This document shows positions 49,823 to 58,745 of a DNA stretch of 64,000 bases, in pieces. Below the pieces are notes generated by a model, which made no database searches, was not told where the DNA came from, and was given only the letters and a program-made list of their open reading frames with translations. Positions within the stretch are counted from its first letter, which is position 1. Every line of letters starts with the position of its first letter. The stretch spans positions 30,068 to 94,067 of the forward strand of contig NZ_JACJVO010000019.1 in NCBI RefSeq assembly GCF_014212055.1, written 5' to 3'. Source of the DNA: Cohnella zeiphila (GTDB lineage Bacteria; Bacillota; Bacilli; Paenibacillales; Paenibacillaceae). The translations under genes and the position numbers were made by a program.

Positions 49823-51448
49823 TTACGCTCCGTGGGACAGTTCTTCGCGCAATGGAGGCTCGACCGCTTCCGCGATCAAAAACCACGTTTGCACCTTCGT
49901 CACGCGCACCTGTACGAATTGCCCGATCCATTCCTTCGGTCCCTCGAAATGAATCAGCTTGTTCGAGCGCGTACGGCCCGACAGCATGCCGGCGTTGTTC
50001 TTGCTCTGCCCCTCGACCAGCACTTCCACCGTCCGGTCGGCGAGCTGCCGGTTGTCCTTCAGGCTGAGCTCGGCGATCAGCTCGTTCAGCCGGAGGAGGC
50101 GCTTCTGCTTGACCTCGTAAGGTACGTTATCCTCCATGACGGCAGCCGGCGTTCCTTCCCGGGGCGAATAAATAAACGTATACGCCGCCGCGAAATTCGC
50201 TTCCCGCACGATCGACATCGTCTCTTCGAACTGCTCTTCCGTCTCTCCGGGGAAGCCGACGATAATGTCCGTCGTCAGCACCGCGTTCGGAATAGCCAGC
50301 CGAATCCGCGAGACAAGATCGAGGAACTGCTCGCGCGTGTATTTGCGGCTCATCCGCTTGAGCACTTCCGAGCTGCCCGACTGGACCGGCAGGTGGATAT
50401 GCTCCACCAGGTTGCCGCCTTGGGCGAGCACCTCGATCAGGTGATCGTCAAAATCTCGGGGATGGCTCGTCGTGAAGCGAACGCGCGGAATGTCGATGCG
50501 GCGGATGTCGTCCATCAGGTCGCCGAACCGATACTCGCGGTCGGCAAAGTCCTTGCCGTAAGCGTTCACGTTCTGCCCCAGCAGCGTGATCTCCTTGAAG
50601 CCCTTGCGCGCCAGCTCCCGGACCTCGGCGATGACGTCCTCCGGCAGCCGGCTGCGTTCCTTGCCGCGCGTATAAGGGACGATGCAGTACGTGCAGAACT
50701 TGTCGCAGCCGTACATGATATTGACCCAAGCCCGCAGGCCTTCGCGTTTCTTCGGAAGGTTCTCGACGATGTCGCCTTCCTTGGACCATACCTCGACGAC
50801 CATCTCCTTGCCGAAAACGGCATCCTCCAGCAGATGCGGCAGGCGATGGATGTTATGCGTGCCGAAGATCAGGTCGACGAACGGATGCTTCGTCATGATC
50901 CGGTTCACGACCGCCGCTTCCTGCGACATGCAGCCGCAGACGCCGAGGATGAGGCCCGGCTTCTCGAGCTTCAACCCTTTCAGATGGCCCAGCTCCCCGA
51001 ACACCTTGTCCTCCGCGTTTTCTCGCACCGCGCATGTGTTGAGCAGAATGACGTCGGCGTCGCTTCGGTCCTTGGCCGGGGCGAACCCCATCTCCTCGAA
51101 CAGTCCGCGCATGACTTCGGTGTCGTGCTCGTTCATCTGGCATCCGTAAGTCGTTATCTCATAAAAGTGCTGCTTCTGCCGGTTCATCTCCCGGAACCGT
51201 TCCATGACCTGCTCGGTCTCCGGATTGCCGAACGACAGCACCTGAACGTCTTCTTTGCCTCTGCGCTTCTCGTCCTTGTACGACGGGGCGGCATGGATCT
51301 GGATGTTGCGTCCCTTGATCCGGTACGTCGTGACCCCGTCCTCCTGCTGAACGATCTTCGCGTCGCTGAAGTCGAAATATTTGGAGTAGTCCTTCCCGTC
51401 CTTGCCGGATTTTAAGTCCGGTGAGCGGCCCTCGGCCTCCTTCTCCAT
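49823..51448 (-). CDS. miaB: tRNA-2-methylthio-N6-dimethylallyladenosine synthase MiaB
   Basis: A 541-residue radical-SAM methylthiotransferase that adds the 2-methylthio group to i6A37 of tRNAs. N-terminal UPF0004 domain cysteines in [21 protein letters not shown] and GVCGCMSQE hold the auxiliary cluster; [15 protein letters not shown] holds the radical-SAM cluster; a TRAM domain closes the C-terminus ([20 protein letters not shown]). The first ~85 residues are a charged extension ([11 protein letters not shown]...) typical of Bacillales MiaB. The ymcA gene follows 108 nt later. Confidence 0.97.
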   Translation of the reverse strand: MEKEAEGRSPDLKSGKDGKDYSKYFDFSDAKIVQQEDGVTTYRIKGRNIQIHAAPSYKDEKRRGKEDVQVLSFGNPETEQVMERFREMNRQKQHFYEITTYGCQMNEHDTEVMRGLFEEMGFAPAKDRSDADVILLNTCAVRENAEDKVFGELGHLKGLKLEKPGLILGVCGCMSQEAAVVNRIMTKHPFVDLIFGTHNIHRLPHLLEDAVFGKEMVVEVWSKEGDIVENLPKKREGLRAWVNIMYGCDKFCTYCIVPYTRGKERSRLPEDVIAEVRELARKGFKEITLLGQNVNAYGKDFADREYRFGDLMDDIRRIDIPRVRFTTSHPRDFDDHLIEVLAQGGNLVEHIHLPVQSGSSEVLKRMSRKYTREQFLDLVSRIRLAIPNAVLTTDIIVGFPGETEEQFEETMSIVREANFAAAYTFIYSPREGTPAAVMEDNVPYEVKQKRLLRLNELIAELSLKDNRQLADRTVEVLVEGQSKNNAGMLSGRTRSNKLIHFEGPKEWIGQFVQVRVTKVQTWFLIAEAVEPPLREELSHGA

Positions 51449-51556
51449 TTTCCTTACACTCCCCTTCTTCTGCGCTAGCCTGTCTTCCCATCATTCTTCA
51501 AAGTTCCATCCTGAAATTATACCATTACCTCAGGCGGATATCCATGCAGCCGCGCG

Positions 51557-51587
51557 AAAAAGCAAGCCCCGCCATAGCGGCGGGGCA
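51557..51587 (-). terminator. Intrinsic terminator after the tandem GyrI-like gene
   Basis: Minus strand: GCCCCGCCGCTATGGCGGGGC followed by TTGCTTTTT, about 30 nt after the stop codon. It ends the minus-strand operon starting further right. Confidence 0.85.
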
Positions 51588-51616
51588 GCGGCGATCAGGA
51601 TAGGCAAAGTCTGCGC

Positions 51617-52612
51617 TCAAACGGTTGCTAAGATCGGTACATAAATGTCGTAATCAAACCAATCGATCTCGTCCGCAGGAACGTCGAACGGATGGATCGG
51701 TTTCAGCCGGTTGGCATCGAAGCCGAACGATCCTTCTTCCGTATTCCGGATATGGCCCGTAACCGCGAACCAATCGTCCAAAATACCGTACGCCGCATCG
51801 ATGCGGTCTCTGCCGCCGCGAACGGTCACCCGCGCATACCGTCCTCCGGGCACCGTCCAACGCTCCACGCCATCCGGCAATCCGTCGAACGAATCGACTT
51901 TGACGCCGGTCCACAGCTCGCGCACCGCCGTCCGCCACTGCCATTCCGGCACGAACACGAAGCCCTCCTCCGCATTCTCGTAAACAGGGCTTCCGCTTAA
52001 TTGCTCCCGTATCTTCGCCCAAGCTTCGCGCGTGCCGTAGCCGTTGCATTCGGAGCGAATAACGGCCGCCTTCCATTCCGGGAGCTCGACTTCCTCCACC
52101 AGCCGCCGCTGCGGATCGGAAGCGGGCACAACGGGGATGTAGATTTCCACCGCCGCATGCTCGGGATCCGATACCGGCTCCGGATAACGCTCGAAGTCGC
52201 CCATGACGGCGGGATCGATGTCGAAGCCCGAGGAAGGCAGCCATTCTTTATACACGTAGTGGAAAACGCCGGCTATACCCGAAAGCGGCCCCTCGTGCCG
52301 GAACATCGCATAAGTCGCGGACGGCACATGCTTGACCGTCATTCCGGCGGGAACGTCGGGTTCGGATCCCGGCTCCGTCTCCAGCCCGGCGACGTAGTGG
52401 AACTGCGGGAACGAATCGGGAGGCTGGCGGAAGTCCCGCGAATAGTCCTCGTAGCCGTATGCGATCATCGGCTGCGCCGCGTGGCGAATCTCCCCAGAAC
52501 GACCGAGAAACTCGTCCCATGCCTGCCGAATCGATGCGATTCCGTCACTCGTATACTTTTCCACGCCGACGATCGTAAATGCATCCTTGCGCACCCACTG
52601 CGGCTTGTTCAC
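51617..52612 (-). CDS. Tandem GyrI-like effector-binding protein
   Basis: A 331-residue protein made of two GyrI-like domains in tandem. Each begins with a short strand (FTIVGVEKYT near 11; VEEVELPEWKAAVIRS near 175), and each contains the AraC-effector pattern of a glyoxal-shaped β-α repeat ending in 'Y-F-P/I-Y-I-P-V' (VEIYIPVV near 155 and YDIYVPILATV at the C-terminus). No DNA-binding domain is present, so it is a free ligand-binding protein. GTG start with GGAGG 7 nt upstream. It follows the VOC gene by 11 nt. Confidence 0.78.
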   Translation of the reverse strand: MNKPQWVRKDAFTIVGVEKYTSDGIASIRQAWDEFLGRSGEIRHAAQPMIAYGYEDYSRDFRQPPDSFPQFHYVAGLETEPGSEPDVPAGMTVKHVPSATYAMFRHEGPLSGIAGVFHYVYKEWLPSSGFDIDPAVMGDFERYPEPVSDPEHAAVEIYIPVVPASDPQRRLVEEVELPEWKAAVIRSECNGYGTREAWAKIREQLSGSPVYENAEEGFVFVPEWQWRTAVRELWTGVKVDSFDGLPDGVERWTVPGGRYARVTVRGGRDRIDAAYGILDDWFAVTGHIRNTEEGSFGFDANRLKPIHPFDVPADEIDWFDYDIYVPILATV

Positions 52613-52623
52613 GCTTTGTCCTC

Positions 52624-53397
52624 CTAACGGTGGTTTTGACTGATCATCAGTCGGTTGCCGTCTTCATCCCGAAGGACAAAATAGGAGACGGAAGGCAATC
52701 GCCGGGTCTCCGTCTCGGCCGTAAAGCCGAGCGCAAGCGCTTCCGTTCGGGCTCGATCGATATCGTAGGTATCCAGCTTGAACTGTACCGGCCCTCGTTC
52801 GGGAACGGGAATTTCCGCCATGCCGTTCGAATCCAGAATCAGATCCGTGCCGTTGTCCAGCCGGAACAAGTGCAGATGTCCGTATCGGTCCTCTTCCCGA
52901 ACCTCCAGCCCGAGCAGGTTGGCATACAGTGCCGCCGCACGGTCTAACCGACGGACCCATACGAATACCGAGTCGATCCGGGGCTGAATGCTGAACCGGG
53001 CTCGGCCCCCGTCCACGCCTCCAAAAGCAAGGTGGTAGCCGTCCGGATCCTCGACGACAAACTCCTTCCACGGCCCAAAGTCGGCGTACACCGCCGGTTC
53101 CTTGGCGATCGCCGCTCCGTTCCGCTTGAACTCTTCGTACAGCGCGTCAAGCCCCGCCCATGTCTCCGTATAGGCGTAGACGTCCACGCCTACGTCCGCT
53201 CCGGATTCCGCCGGATTCGGGGTCGGCACGCGGCCTTCCGGCACCTGAATCAACTTCAGCGCAAGGCCCGTCAGTCCGTCCCGCTGCGCCCACCAATCCG
53301 TTACGTCGAATCCGAGCACGTCTCGATAAAATCGTTGCGAACGTTCGGCATCCGCTACCATCAGCACGGTCAGCGAGCTTCCGATCTGCTTGCCCAT
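52624..53397 (-). CDS. VOC (glyoxalase/bleomycin-resistance) family protein, two domains
   Basis: A 257-residue protein with two vicinal-oxygen-chelate modules. The first (SLTVLMVADAERSQRFYRDVLGF ... EFVVEDPDGYHLAFGG) and the second (SVFVWVRRLDRAAALYANLLGLEV ... DGNRLMISQN) each show the βαβββ pattern. The usual metal His/Glu pattern is incomplete in domain 2 (LHLFRLDNG). The family includes glyoxalases, dioxygenases and antibiotic-binding proteins; function cannot be fixed. It overlaps the upstream GNAT gene by 28 nt. Confidence 0.83.
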   Translation of the reverse strand: MGKQIGSSLTVLMVADAERSQRFYRDVLGFDVTDWWAQRDGLTGLALKLIQVPEGRVPTPNPAESGADVGVDVYAYTETWAGLDALYEEFKRNGAAIAKEPAVYADFGPWKEFVVEDPDGYHLAFGGVDGGRARFSIQPRIDSVFVWVRRLDRAAALYANLLGLEVREEDRYGHLHLFRLDNGTDLILDSNGMAEIPVPERGPVQFKLDTYDIDRARTEALALGFTAETETRRLPSVSYFVLRDEDGNRLMISQNHR

Positions 53398-53867
53398 CGC
53401 GTTCCTTCGCCTCCTTCGGTTCTTTTCTCCAAATAAACCATGCCGAAACGCTCGTTCACCCGCACCGTCCGAAACGGCCGATAGCCCAGCTTGCCGTACA
53501 TCGCCAAGTTACGTTCGCTCCGGCTCCCCGTGAACAGTTCGAACCGCTTGCAGGCGGAGAACCTCCATTCGATCTCCTCCATTAACTTCTTGCCGATTCC
53601 TTGGCCTTGCAAGTCGGGACGAACGAACAGCTTCCCGATCCGGCAGGTGCCGTCTTCCGCTTCGGCTCGAACCGAACCGACGATCTCTCCGTCCAGCACC
53701 GCTTTCAGAATCGTCTTGCGCTCGAACTCGGCCGCAAGATCCGCCAGCGTTTGGGTGAGCGGCTCGATCCGGTCGTTCTTGTACAGCTCGGCTTCGCTGC
53801 GGTAGGCGGCATACTGAAGCTCCAGAATGCGGGGCAAATCGGCCTTCTCGGCGTTCGTAACGATCAT
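53370..53867 (-). CDS. GNAT N-acetyltransferase
   Basis: A 165-residue acetyltransferase: VTNAEKADLPRILELQYAAYR at the N-terminus, GEIVGSVRAEAEDGTCRIGKLFVRPDLQGQGIGKKLMEEI (acetyl-CoA loop QGQGIG), and FELFTGSRSERNLAMYGKLGYRPFR. Start ATG has AAGGAG upstream. Its end overlaps the VOC gene by 28 nt and the P-loop kinase gene ends 13 nt upstream, so the run is one operon. The substrate, amine or amino acid, is unknown. Confidence 0.87.
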   Translation of the reverse strand: MIVTNAEKADLPRILELQYAAYRSEAELYKNDRIEPLTQTLADLAAEFERKTILKAVLDGEIVGSVRAEAEDGTCRIGKLFVRPDLQGQGIGKKLMEEIEWRFSACKRFELFTGSRSERNLAMYGKLGYRPFRTVRVNERFGMVYLEKRTEGGEGTRWASRSEAR

Positions 53868-53880
53868 TCGCGTTCTCTCC

Positions 53881-55323
53881 TTACAGTTCCTTTACCATTT
53901 CGACGGCGACGATTTTCTGGCCTTCCCGGTTCACGATCGTTTTGGCGCCGCAGGGACGAAACCCGATTTTGCAGTAAAATATGAGAGCCCGAGTGTTCGG
54001 ATTGTGGCAATATAGCTTCAAGCGGCGCAAGCCGTGCCCGTTCCTCGCGGCGTCCTCCATGGCCCCGATCAAGTGCTCCGCCGCGCCGCGGCCCCGGTAT
54101 TCGTCCGAGACGATGACGTTGCCCAGCCAGCACGAAGAATCTTCCGGGTTGTGGTCGTATAGATTCGCGTAAGCGACCGGACGATTCCCTTGCAGGGAAT
54201 CGACGACGACGGTCGGGTTCGTGCGGCCTTCCAGCATGCCCCTGATTTGCTCCGGCGTCAGCGGAAATTCGAATCGGGGACCGATATAGAACAGTTCTTC
54301 TGCAGTCTGGGGGAACGAACTGATCGTCTCCAGGTCCGTCTCTTCCAACGGGCGATGCTCGAACATGACAGCCTCCTTGCGATAAGCGATTCTCTTGAAC
54401 GGAGTGCCCTCTTCCCGGCGATTCGCATATAGATCCTTCTCGCCGATTACGATGCGCTCGAATCGGCCGTTCACCTCGCGAAAGACGACTTCGACGCTCA
54501 TGTCGTCGAGATAGAAGACGTTTTCCGATCGACACTTCAGCAACCGATTTCCGAAAATAAAAAGCTTGCCTTCCCGGCATTCGACGGCGATATCTAGGTT
54601 CATCTCCTCATTGCGATACTTTCCCGCATAACGCTGCAATTTTGCCTCTTCGACCGGAGGATCCGGAATAAGGTTCAAACCGAATCTTTCCAACAGACGC
54701 CTTTGATACGACGGCCAATCGCGGGCGGATCGTTCGACAGCCATCGTTGGCAGCGATGCCCGTTCCGCCAGTTCCCGAGCTAACGCGGCATATTCCTCCA
54801 GGAAGATCAGGTGCAGCTTCGCTCCTGTTTGTCCTCGATTCCGGTAGTAGTTTTCATCCTCATTCTGCTTATATTTTTGCTTCAAAAAGGCGTCTCCGCC
54901 CCGGCTTTGAATCATCTCGCGTATCGCCGATGCCGAATCGTCCGAGTATAGAAAAACGAGCTGTGCATCGTGACGTTCGAGCAGTTCCAGGATCTCACGG
55001 ACAAAAGTACGGATTGCTTGCCGGTCTACGTCCCGGTTCAGCATGCTAAGAATCGGGAATTGGAACAGCGAGGATTCCATTACGTATAAGACGCCCGGAT
55101 CGGAATCGCTGTTCAGGAACTCCGACCATCGGCTGCGGTACGTATCCATCCACGCTTCGGTATCGGGGACGGCGTCCAGGAAAATGATCGGATGGTCGGC
55201 CGTCGTCTCGTGAAAGAGGATCGGTCGCCGGCCATTGCGTTCCATCTGAATCGCCATGAACCGGGCCAGGGTCGATTTGCCCGAGCCCGGTATACCTTCC
55301 AACAGAACCATTTGCTTTTTCAT
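53881..55323 (-). CDS. P-loop kinase-like domain fused to GNAT acetyltransferase
   Basis: A 480-residue two-part protein. N-terminal ~230 residues: P-loop NTPase with Walker A GIPGSGKS (residues 10-17), resembling small kinases of the AAA_33/thymidylate-kinase type (VMESSLFQFPI, LVFLYSDDSASAI). A middle ~110 residues form a β-rich segment (AGKYRNEEMNLDIAVECREG...). The C-terminal ~140 residues are GNAT (RPLEETDLETIS ... VIVSDEYRGRGAAEHLI with RGRGAA loop, LYCHNPNTRALIFYCKIGF). Its start overlaps the Nudix-AAC stop (ATGA). Both halves point to a small-molecule modifying enzyme; substrates unknown. Confidence 0.8.
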   Translation of the reverse strand: MKKQMVLLEGIPGSGKSTLARFMAIQMERNGRRPILFHETTADHPIIFLDAVPDTEAWMDTYRSRWSEFLNSDSDPGVLYVMESSLFQFPILSMLNRDVDRQAIRTFVREILELLERHDAQLVFLYSDDSASAIREMIQSRGGDAFLKQKYKQNEDENYYRNRGQTGAKLHLIFLEEYAALARELAERASLPTMAVERSARDWPSYQRRLLERFGLNLIPDPPVEEAKLQRYAGKYRNEEMNLDIAVECREGKLFIFGNRLLKCRSENVFYLDDMSVEVVFREVNGRFERIVIGEKDLYANRREEGTPFKRIAYRKEAVMFEHRPLEETDLETISSFPQTAEELFYIGPRFEFPLTPEQIRGMLEGRTNPTVVVDSLQGNRPVAYANLYDHNPEDSSCWLGNVIVSDEYRGRGAAEHLIGAMEDAARNGHGLRRLKLYCHNPNTRALIFYCKIGFRPCGAKTIVNREGQKIVAVEMVKEL

Positions 55324-56249
55324 GGAGAATCCAGCTCTTTCATGAATGCGATCAGCCGTCCGGCTTCCCGAAAGCCGCAGCGAGTATGAAAATCGTAGCT
55401 GGTCTGATTGTCCGCGTAAATGTCGGAGCCGATCTGCCGAAGCCCCAAAGATTCGACCCATCGCTCGGCTTCCCGCAGCAGCGCGGCAGCCAATCCTTGC
55501 CGCCGGTACGGCGGTTTTACGTAAATCCCTTCGACGAATCCGACCGGGTAGCTGTCGGCTCCCTCCACCGGGTCCGAACGAACGGCGACGTGAACGAACC
55601 CGGTGAAGCGATTTTCATCCCGGCCCATCAGCACTTGGTGCTTCGGCGATTGCAACATGTCGACGTACTCCGTCCGAAGTTCTTCCCGGTCTTCCTCCGG
55701 CCATAGCGCCAGGCACATCTCCATGAGCTCATCCAAGTCCCGCTCCTGCGCTTGCACGATATTCTCCGCTTTGGGGGCATAGACATCCGTCTGGCGTTCC
55801 GGCAGCGTCCGGAGAAAGGCGCGGATAATCGGCGCATCGGGAGGACTCAGGTCGGCCGGAATCCGGTCCCGGTCAAAGAACGTCAACGCGGCCACTTCGT
55901 CGCCATCCGTCCGAACCGTCCCTTCGTACTGCCGGCATACAAACGCCGCCACCACGTTGTGCACCTCGTCGCCATGGGGATAGCGGTAATAAAAATCGGC
56001 GCCCGAAAATACATCCAACAGCTTCAATTCGCCGGCCTTTAAGCCTGTTTCTTCAAACAGTTCTCGAGCGGCCACCTCTTCCATCGTCTCTCCCGGCTCC
56101 AGGGCGCCGCCCGGCAGCCCCCACAAGCCGTTATCCGTTCGCTGCTGAAGAAGAAGCCGGTTTTGGCCGTCCAACAGCAGAACGCAAGCCCCCGCCATGA
56201 TGAGCGGTCGGGTGCCGACCATTTGTCTCAGCTCCGAAATATATCCCAT
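55320..56249 (-). CDS. Nudix hydrolase fused to AAC(6')-like aminoglycoside acetyltransferase
   Basis: A 309-residue fusion. Residues ~15-150 are a Nudix domain with an intact box: G48-x5-E54-x7-R62-E-x2-E66-E67-x-G. Residues ~165-309 resemble the aminoglycoside 6'-N-acetyltransferase subfamily of GNAT: CLALWPEEDREEL, DSYPVGFVEGIYVKPPYRRQ, GLAAALLREAERW, GSDIYADNQTSYDFHTRCGF. The AAC(6')-Iy/Iaa-type pattern 'S-x-P-V-x-F-x-E-G-I-(Y/F)-V-x-P' is retained. Both active sites look complete. GGGGGAG precedes the ATG. Aminoglycoside activity is inferred from similarity only. Confidence 0.83.
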   Translation of the reverse strand: MGYISELRQMVGTRPLIMAGACVLLLDGQNRLLLQQRTDNGLWGLPGGALEPGETMEEVAARELFEETGLKAGELKLLDVFSGADFYYRYPHGDEVHNVVAAFVCRQYEGTVRTDGDEVAALTFFDRDRIPADLSPPDAPIIRAFLRTLPERQTDVYAPKAENIVQAQERDLDELMEMCLALWPEEDREELRTEYVDMLQSPKHQVLMGRDENRFTGFVHVAVRSDPVEGADSYPVGFVEGIYVKPPYRRQGLAAALLREAERWVESLGLRQIGSDIYADNQTSYDFHTRCGFREAGRLIAFMKELDSP

Positions 56250-56264
56250 ACGCGCTCCCCCTTT

Positions 56265-56789
56265 TCAAATGCGGCGAACCAGCCCCTCGATTTGCGCCAG
56301 ATGGTGCCGGTCGTGCCAGACGAATCGCTGCAGCGCCGTATCCAGCGTAATCAGACCGAGCGCCTCCGTGCGCAGCGTGCGGCGGAATTCGGCCGGATCC
56401 AGCGCCCGCAGCAGGACCTGGAACCGGCAATGAAGCGACTCCAGCAGGTCCAGCGAAGTCTCGATCGGCGTCTCCCGATAGTCGGGCAGTTCGGCCCATT
56501 TATCCTGATCATAGGAGCTGGCCGACGGCTCTTCCTCCGTCAACGCCCGTTTGAACCGCAAGACGGCGTTCATATCGTTGTCGGCCAGATGGTGAACGAC
56601 CTGCCTTACCGACCAGCCGCCCGGGCGGTAGGACATCCCAAGCTGATCCGGCGATAGGTTTACCACCAGGCGCCGGAGCTCCGCCGCCAATCCCTCAAGC
56701 TGCCTGATCAGACTTGCTCGCTTTTCCGCCGTAAGCTCCGGCAGCGGCTCGAACCGGCCGATCGGATATCGCTGCGCGTCAACGTTCAT
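56265..56789 (-). CDS. DinB-superfamily protein, YfiT/bacillithiol-transferase-like
   Basis: A 174-residue four-helix-bundle protein. PIGRFEPLPELTAEKRASLI at the N-terminus and YRPGGWSVRQVVHHLADND are typical of the YfiT/BstA group; metal ligands are H in VVHHLAD and the C-terminal HDRHHLAQI. The group includes bacillithiol S-transferases that detoxify electrophiles, and putative metal hydrolases. It precedes the Nudix-AAC gene by about 15 nt in the same direction. Confidence 0.88.
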   Translation of the reverse strand: MNVDAQRYPIGRFEPLPELTAEKRASLIRQLEGLAAELRRLVVNLSPDQLGMSYRPGGWSVRQVVHHLADNDMNAVLRFKRALTEEEPSASSYDQDKWAELPDYRETPIETSLDLLESLHCRFQVLLRALDPAEFRRTLRTEALGLITLDTALQRFVWHDRHHLAQIEGLVRRI

Positions 56790-56855
56790 TTCTCTCTTCC
56801 CTTCCGGCTGCTTCCGAAAATGAGTTCATGATCTGTCCAGACTTCCCGAGATTGT

Positions 56856-57452
56856 CTACCGTTGCCCCTCCGCCAAAAACCTCTTCACCTCTTCCATCCA
56901 GAGGCCTCGGTCGTCCGCAAGCAGCGTTCTCCAACCGAGCCGTATGGCCGGTTCCAGGTTTTTCGCTTGATCGTCCACAAAAAGGATTTGGCGGTGCTTT
57001 CCGCAATGGAAGTCGACGATCCGGTAAATGTCGGGTTCCGGCTTGCAACAGCCGGCCTGATTAGAGATCGTTATGCTTTTCAAAATCGGTTCGACGCTTC
57101 CGAGAGACGGGGTTAACCACTCCCTGCAATGGTTCGACAAGAGATGAACGTCGGCTGAACGGGACCAGGCAGACAATCGATCGAGAGCGGGCAGAGGCTT
57201 CAGCGAACGCATCAGCAAATCTCGTGCCCAAGCGGGTTCGACCCCCGGATAACAGGCGCGAAGCCACGACCAGAATTCGCTCTCTTTCATCCGCCCCGTC
57301 CATAGTTCGCGGCGAATCTCCGAGCGGAACCGCTTTTTCAAATCGTGTCCGGAACAACCCGCCCGAACCGCCAGTTGTTCCCAGAACGCTGATGGGAAAT
57401 TGCCAATCAGGACGCCGGCTGCGTCCAGCACAAGCTGCGGCCTGCTCTCCAT
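56856..57452 (-). CDS. HAD-superfamily hydrolase with altered motif I
   Basis: A 198-residue HAD protein with a helical cap (residues ~20-95). Motif I reads LVLDAAGVL: nucleophile D10 is present but the second aspartate (D+2, general acid/base) is Ala12. Motif II is HLLSNHC, motif III lysine in CCKPEPDIY, and motif IV FVDDQAKNL. Motifs II-IV are intact, so the fold is preserved; the change should impair phosphatase catalysis or indicate a different reaction. It lies 14 nt upstream-side of the APH-like gene's end in the same operon. Confidence 0.82.
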   Translation of the reverse strand: MESRPQLVLDAAGVLIGNFPSAFWEQLAVRAGCSGHDLKKRFRSEIRRELWTGRMKESEFWSWLRACYPGVEPAWARDLLMRSLKPLPALDRLSAWSRSADVHLLSNHCREWLTPSLGSVEPILKSITISNQAGCCKPEPDIYRIVDFHCGKHRQILFVDDQAKNLEPAIRLGWRTLLADDRGLWMEEVKRFLAEGQR

Positions 57453-57466
57453 TGGGATCCCGCCTC

Positions 57467-58258
57467 TCAGAACAGCTCGTCCAGCAAAGTGTAATAGTCG
57501 ATCTTGCTTTCGTCAGCCTCTTGCAGTCCGTACCCTTCGAGAAAACTTTCCTTGTACCGGTCCGACCCGAAGTTGTGCCGCAGGCTGCGTACGGCCAATG
57601 CGATGTCCTGATACCGGTCCGCCGTGCCGGCTCTACCGAGGTCGATGAATCCCGAGAGCCGTCCGTTATCCACGATCACGTTCGGCATGCAGTAATCGCC
57701 ATGGGTGAAAACGATGTCCTCGCCCGAAGGCCGGGTATCAAGCAAATGCACATAAACGTCGGCGGGTGTTCGGAATTTGGAATCCGGTTCGAAGTCCGTC
57801 TCGTCCACCAGATTTTCCTCTACTCGGATCCGCGCTTCCGCCAATTTGACATCCAGCGTCTGACGGAGCGGGCAGGTGTCGATCGGAATTCGGTGAAGCT
57901 CCCGAAGCCCCTCCGCGTAGATCCGGACGAGCTGTTCCGGCCGGGCAAGCACCTCCCGGCGCGACGCATCGAGTCCCGAAAGAGCCGATGCGAGCAAGTA
58001 ATGCATGCCGCGGTATTCCTCATAATAAAGAAGATCAGGCACCGGGAACTTCCCTTGAAGCCAGATCAGCGCATCCCGTTCGGATCGCAAGGATCCGAGC
58101 CGCGTGGCAGATGAGATTTTCAAGTAGGCTGTCTCTCCGTCGCCGCTCCGGACTTGATAGACCGCGCTTCCCGACATTCCCGTATGGTTCTGCGCGAATC
58201 CGCATCCGGACAGCCGTTCCCTCAACGGAATCGGCCACTCGCTAGTCGATAGGCTCAT
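57467..58258 (-). CDS. Aminoglycoside 3'-phosphotransferase-like kinase (APH(3') family)
   Basis: A 263-residue kinase matching the length of APH(3') enzymes. Nucleotide-binding lysine K47 in AYLKISS, Brenner-type catalytic motif FTHGDYCMPNVIVDNG (D188, N193), metal-binding D206 in SGFIDLGRAG, and the C-terminal signature DRYQDIALAVRSLRHNFG with YYTLLDELF at the end, all diagnostic of APH(3') rather than other APH families. GGGAG precedes the ATG. It overlaps the Nudix gene by 17 nt. Kanamycin/neomycin phosphorylation is the expected activity, but this chromosomal homologue is untested here. Confidence 0.88.
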   Translation of the reverse strand: MSLSTSEWPIPLRERLSGCGFAQNHTGMSGSAVYQVRSGDGETAYLKISSATRLGSLRSERDALIWLQGKFPVPDLLYYEEYRGMHYLLASALSGLDASRREVLARPEQLVRIYAEGLRELHRIPIDTCPLRQTLDVKLAEARIRVEENLVDETDFEPDSKFRTPADVYVHLLDTRPSGEDIVFTHGDYCMPNVIVDNGRLSGFIDLGRAGTADRYQDIALAVRSLRHNFGSDRYKESFLEGYGLQEADESKIDYYTLLDELF

Positions 58259-58736
58259 AAATCTCCCACTCGCGATAAAATGTCGTTCCTTCGCTTAACC
58301 GCCCGTTGTTTAGCCAATAGGCGGCTTCCGTAACAAGAGGCGAACAAGGTTCACTTCGGAGGCGGTCGAGCGATACCCATTCGGCTCCGAGTGAGTCGTA
58401 CAGGTTCGGCGACTCGCGGATATCGCCCGATACTGCCGCCACTTCATAGAAGATCGCGATATGGTGGCAATGCGTGTGCTCGAACCCGTCTCTGGTCCAC
58501 GGCACCACGAAATCTTTCGTTCCGACATTTCCGAGCGTCCGTACTTGCAAGCCCGTCTCTTCTCGGAACTCCCGCTCAACCGTTCTCAGAATCGTCTCGT
58601 TCGGCTCGATGCTTCCTCCCGGCAGATCGAATCTTCCGGCGTAGGGCCCGCCCCTCTTATGAATAACAAGCAACCGCCCGCTGTTGACGCAGATACCGTA
58701 AACGCCGAGATGCCGATGATAAACTGTCTTCTCCAT
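58242..58736 (-). CDS. Nudix hydrolase
   Basis: A 164-residue single-domain Nudix protein. Box GGSIEPNETILRTVEREFRE-ETGL is complete (G-x5-E-x7-R-E-x2-E-E-x-G). HLGVYGICVNSGRLLVIHKRG leads the domain. It cleaves a nucleoside diphosphate linked to another group; substrate unknown. AAGGAG lies 6 nt before the ATG. It overlaps the APH-like gene by 17 nt, so the two are coupled. Confidence 0.88.
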   Translation of the reverse strand: MEKTVYHRHLGVYGICVNSGRLLVIHKRGGPYAGRFDLPGGSIEPNETILRTVEREFREETGLQVRTLGNVGTKDFVVPWTRDGFEHTHCHHIAIFYEVAAVSGDIRESPNLYDSLGAEWVSLDRLRSEPCSPLVTEAAYWLNNGRLSEGTTFYREWEIYEPID

Positions 58737-58745
58737 GGAGTCTCC

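Noticed and set aside
49832..51415. 527-codon plus-strand frame opposite miaB
   Set aside because: Shadow of miaB, which is unmistakable.
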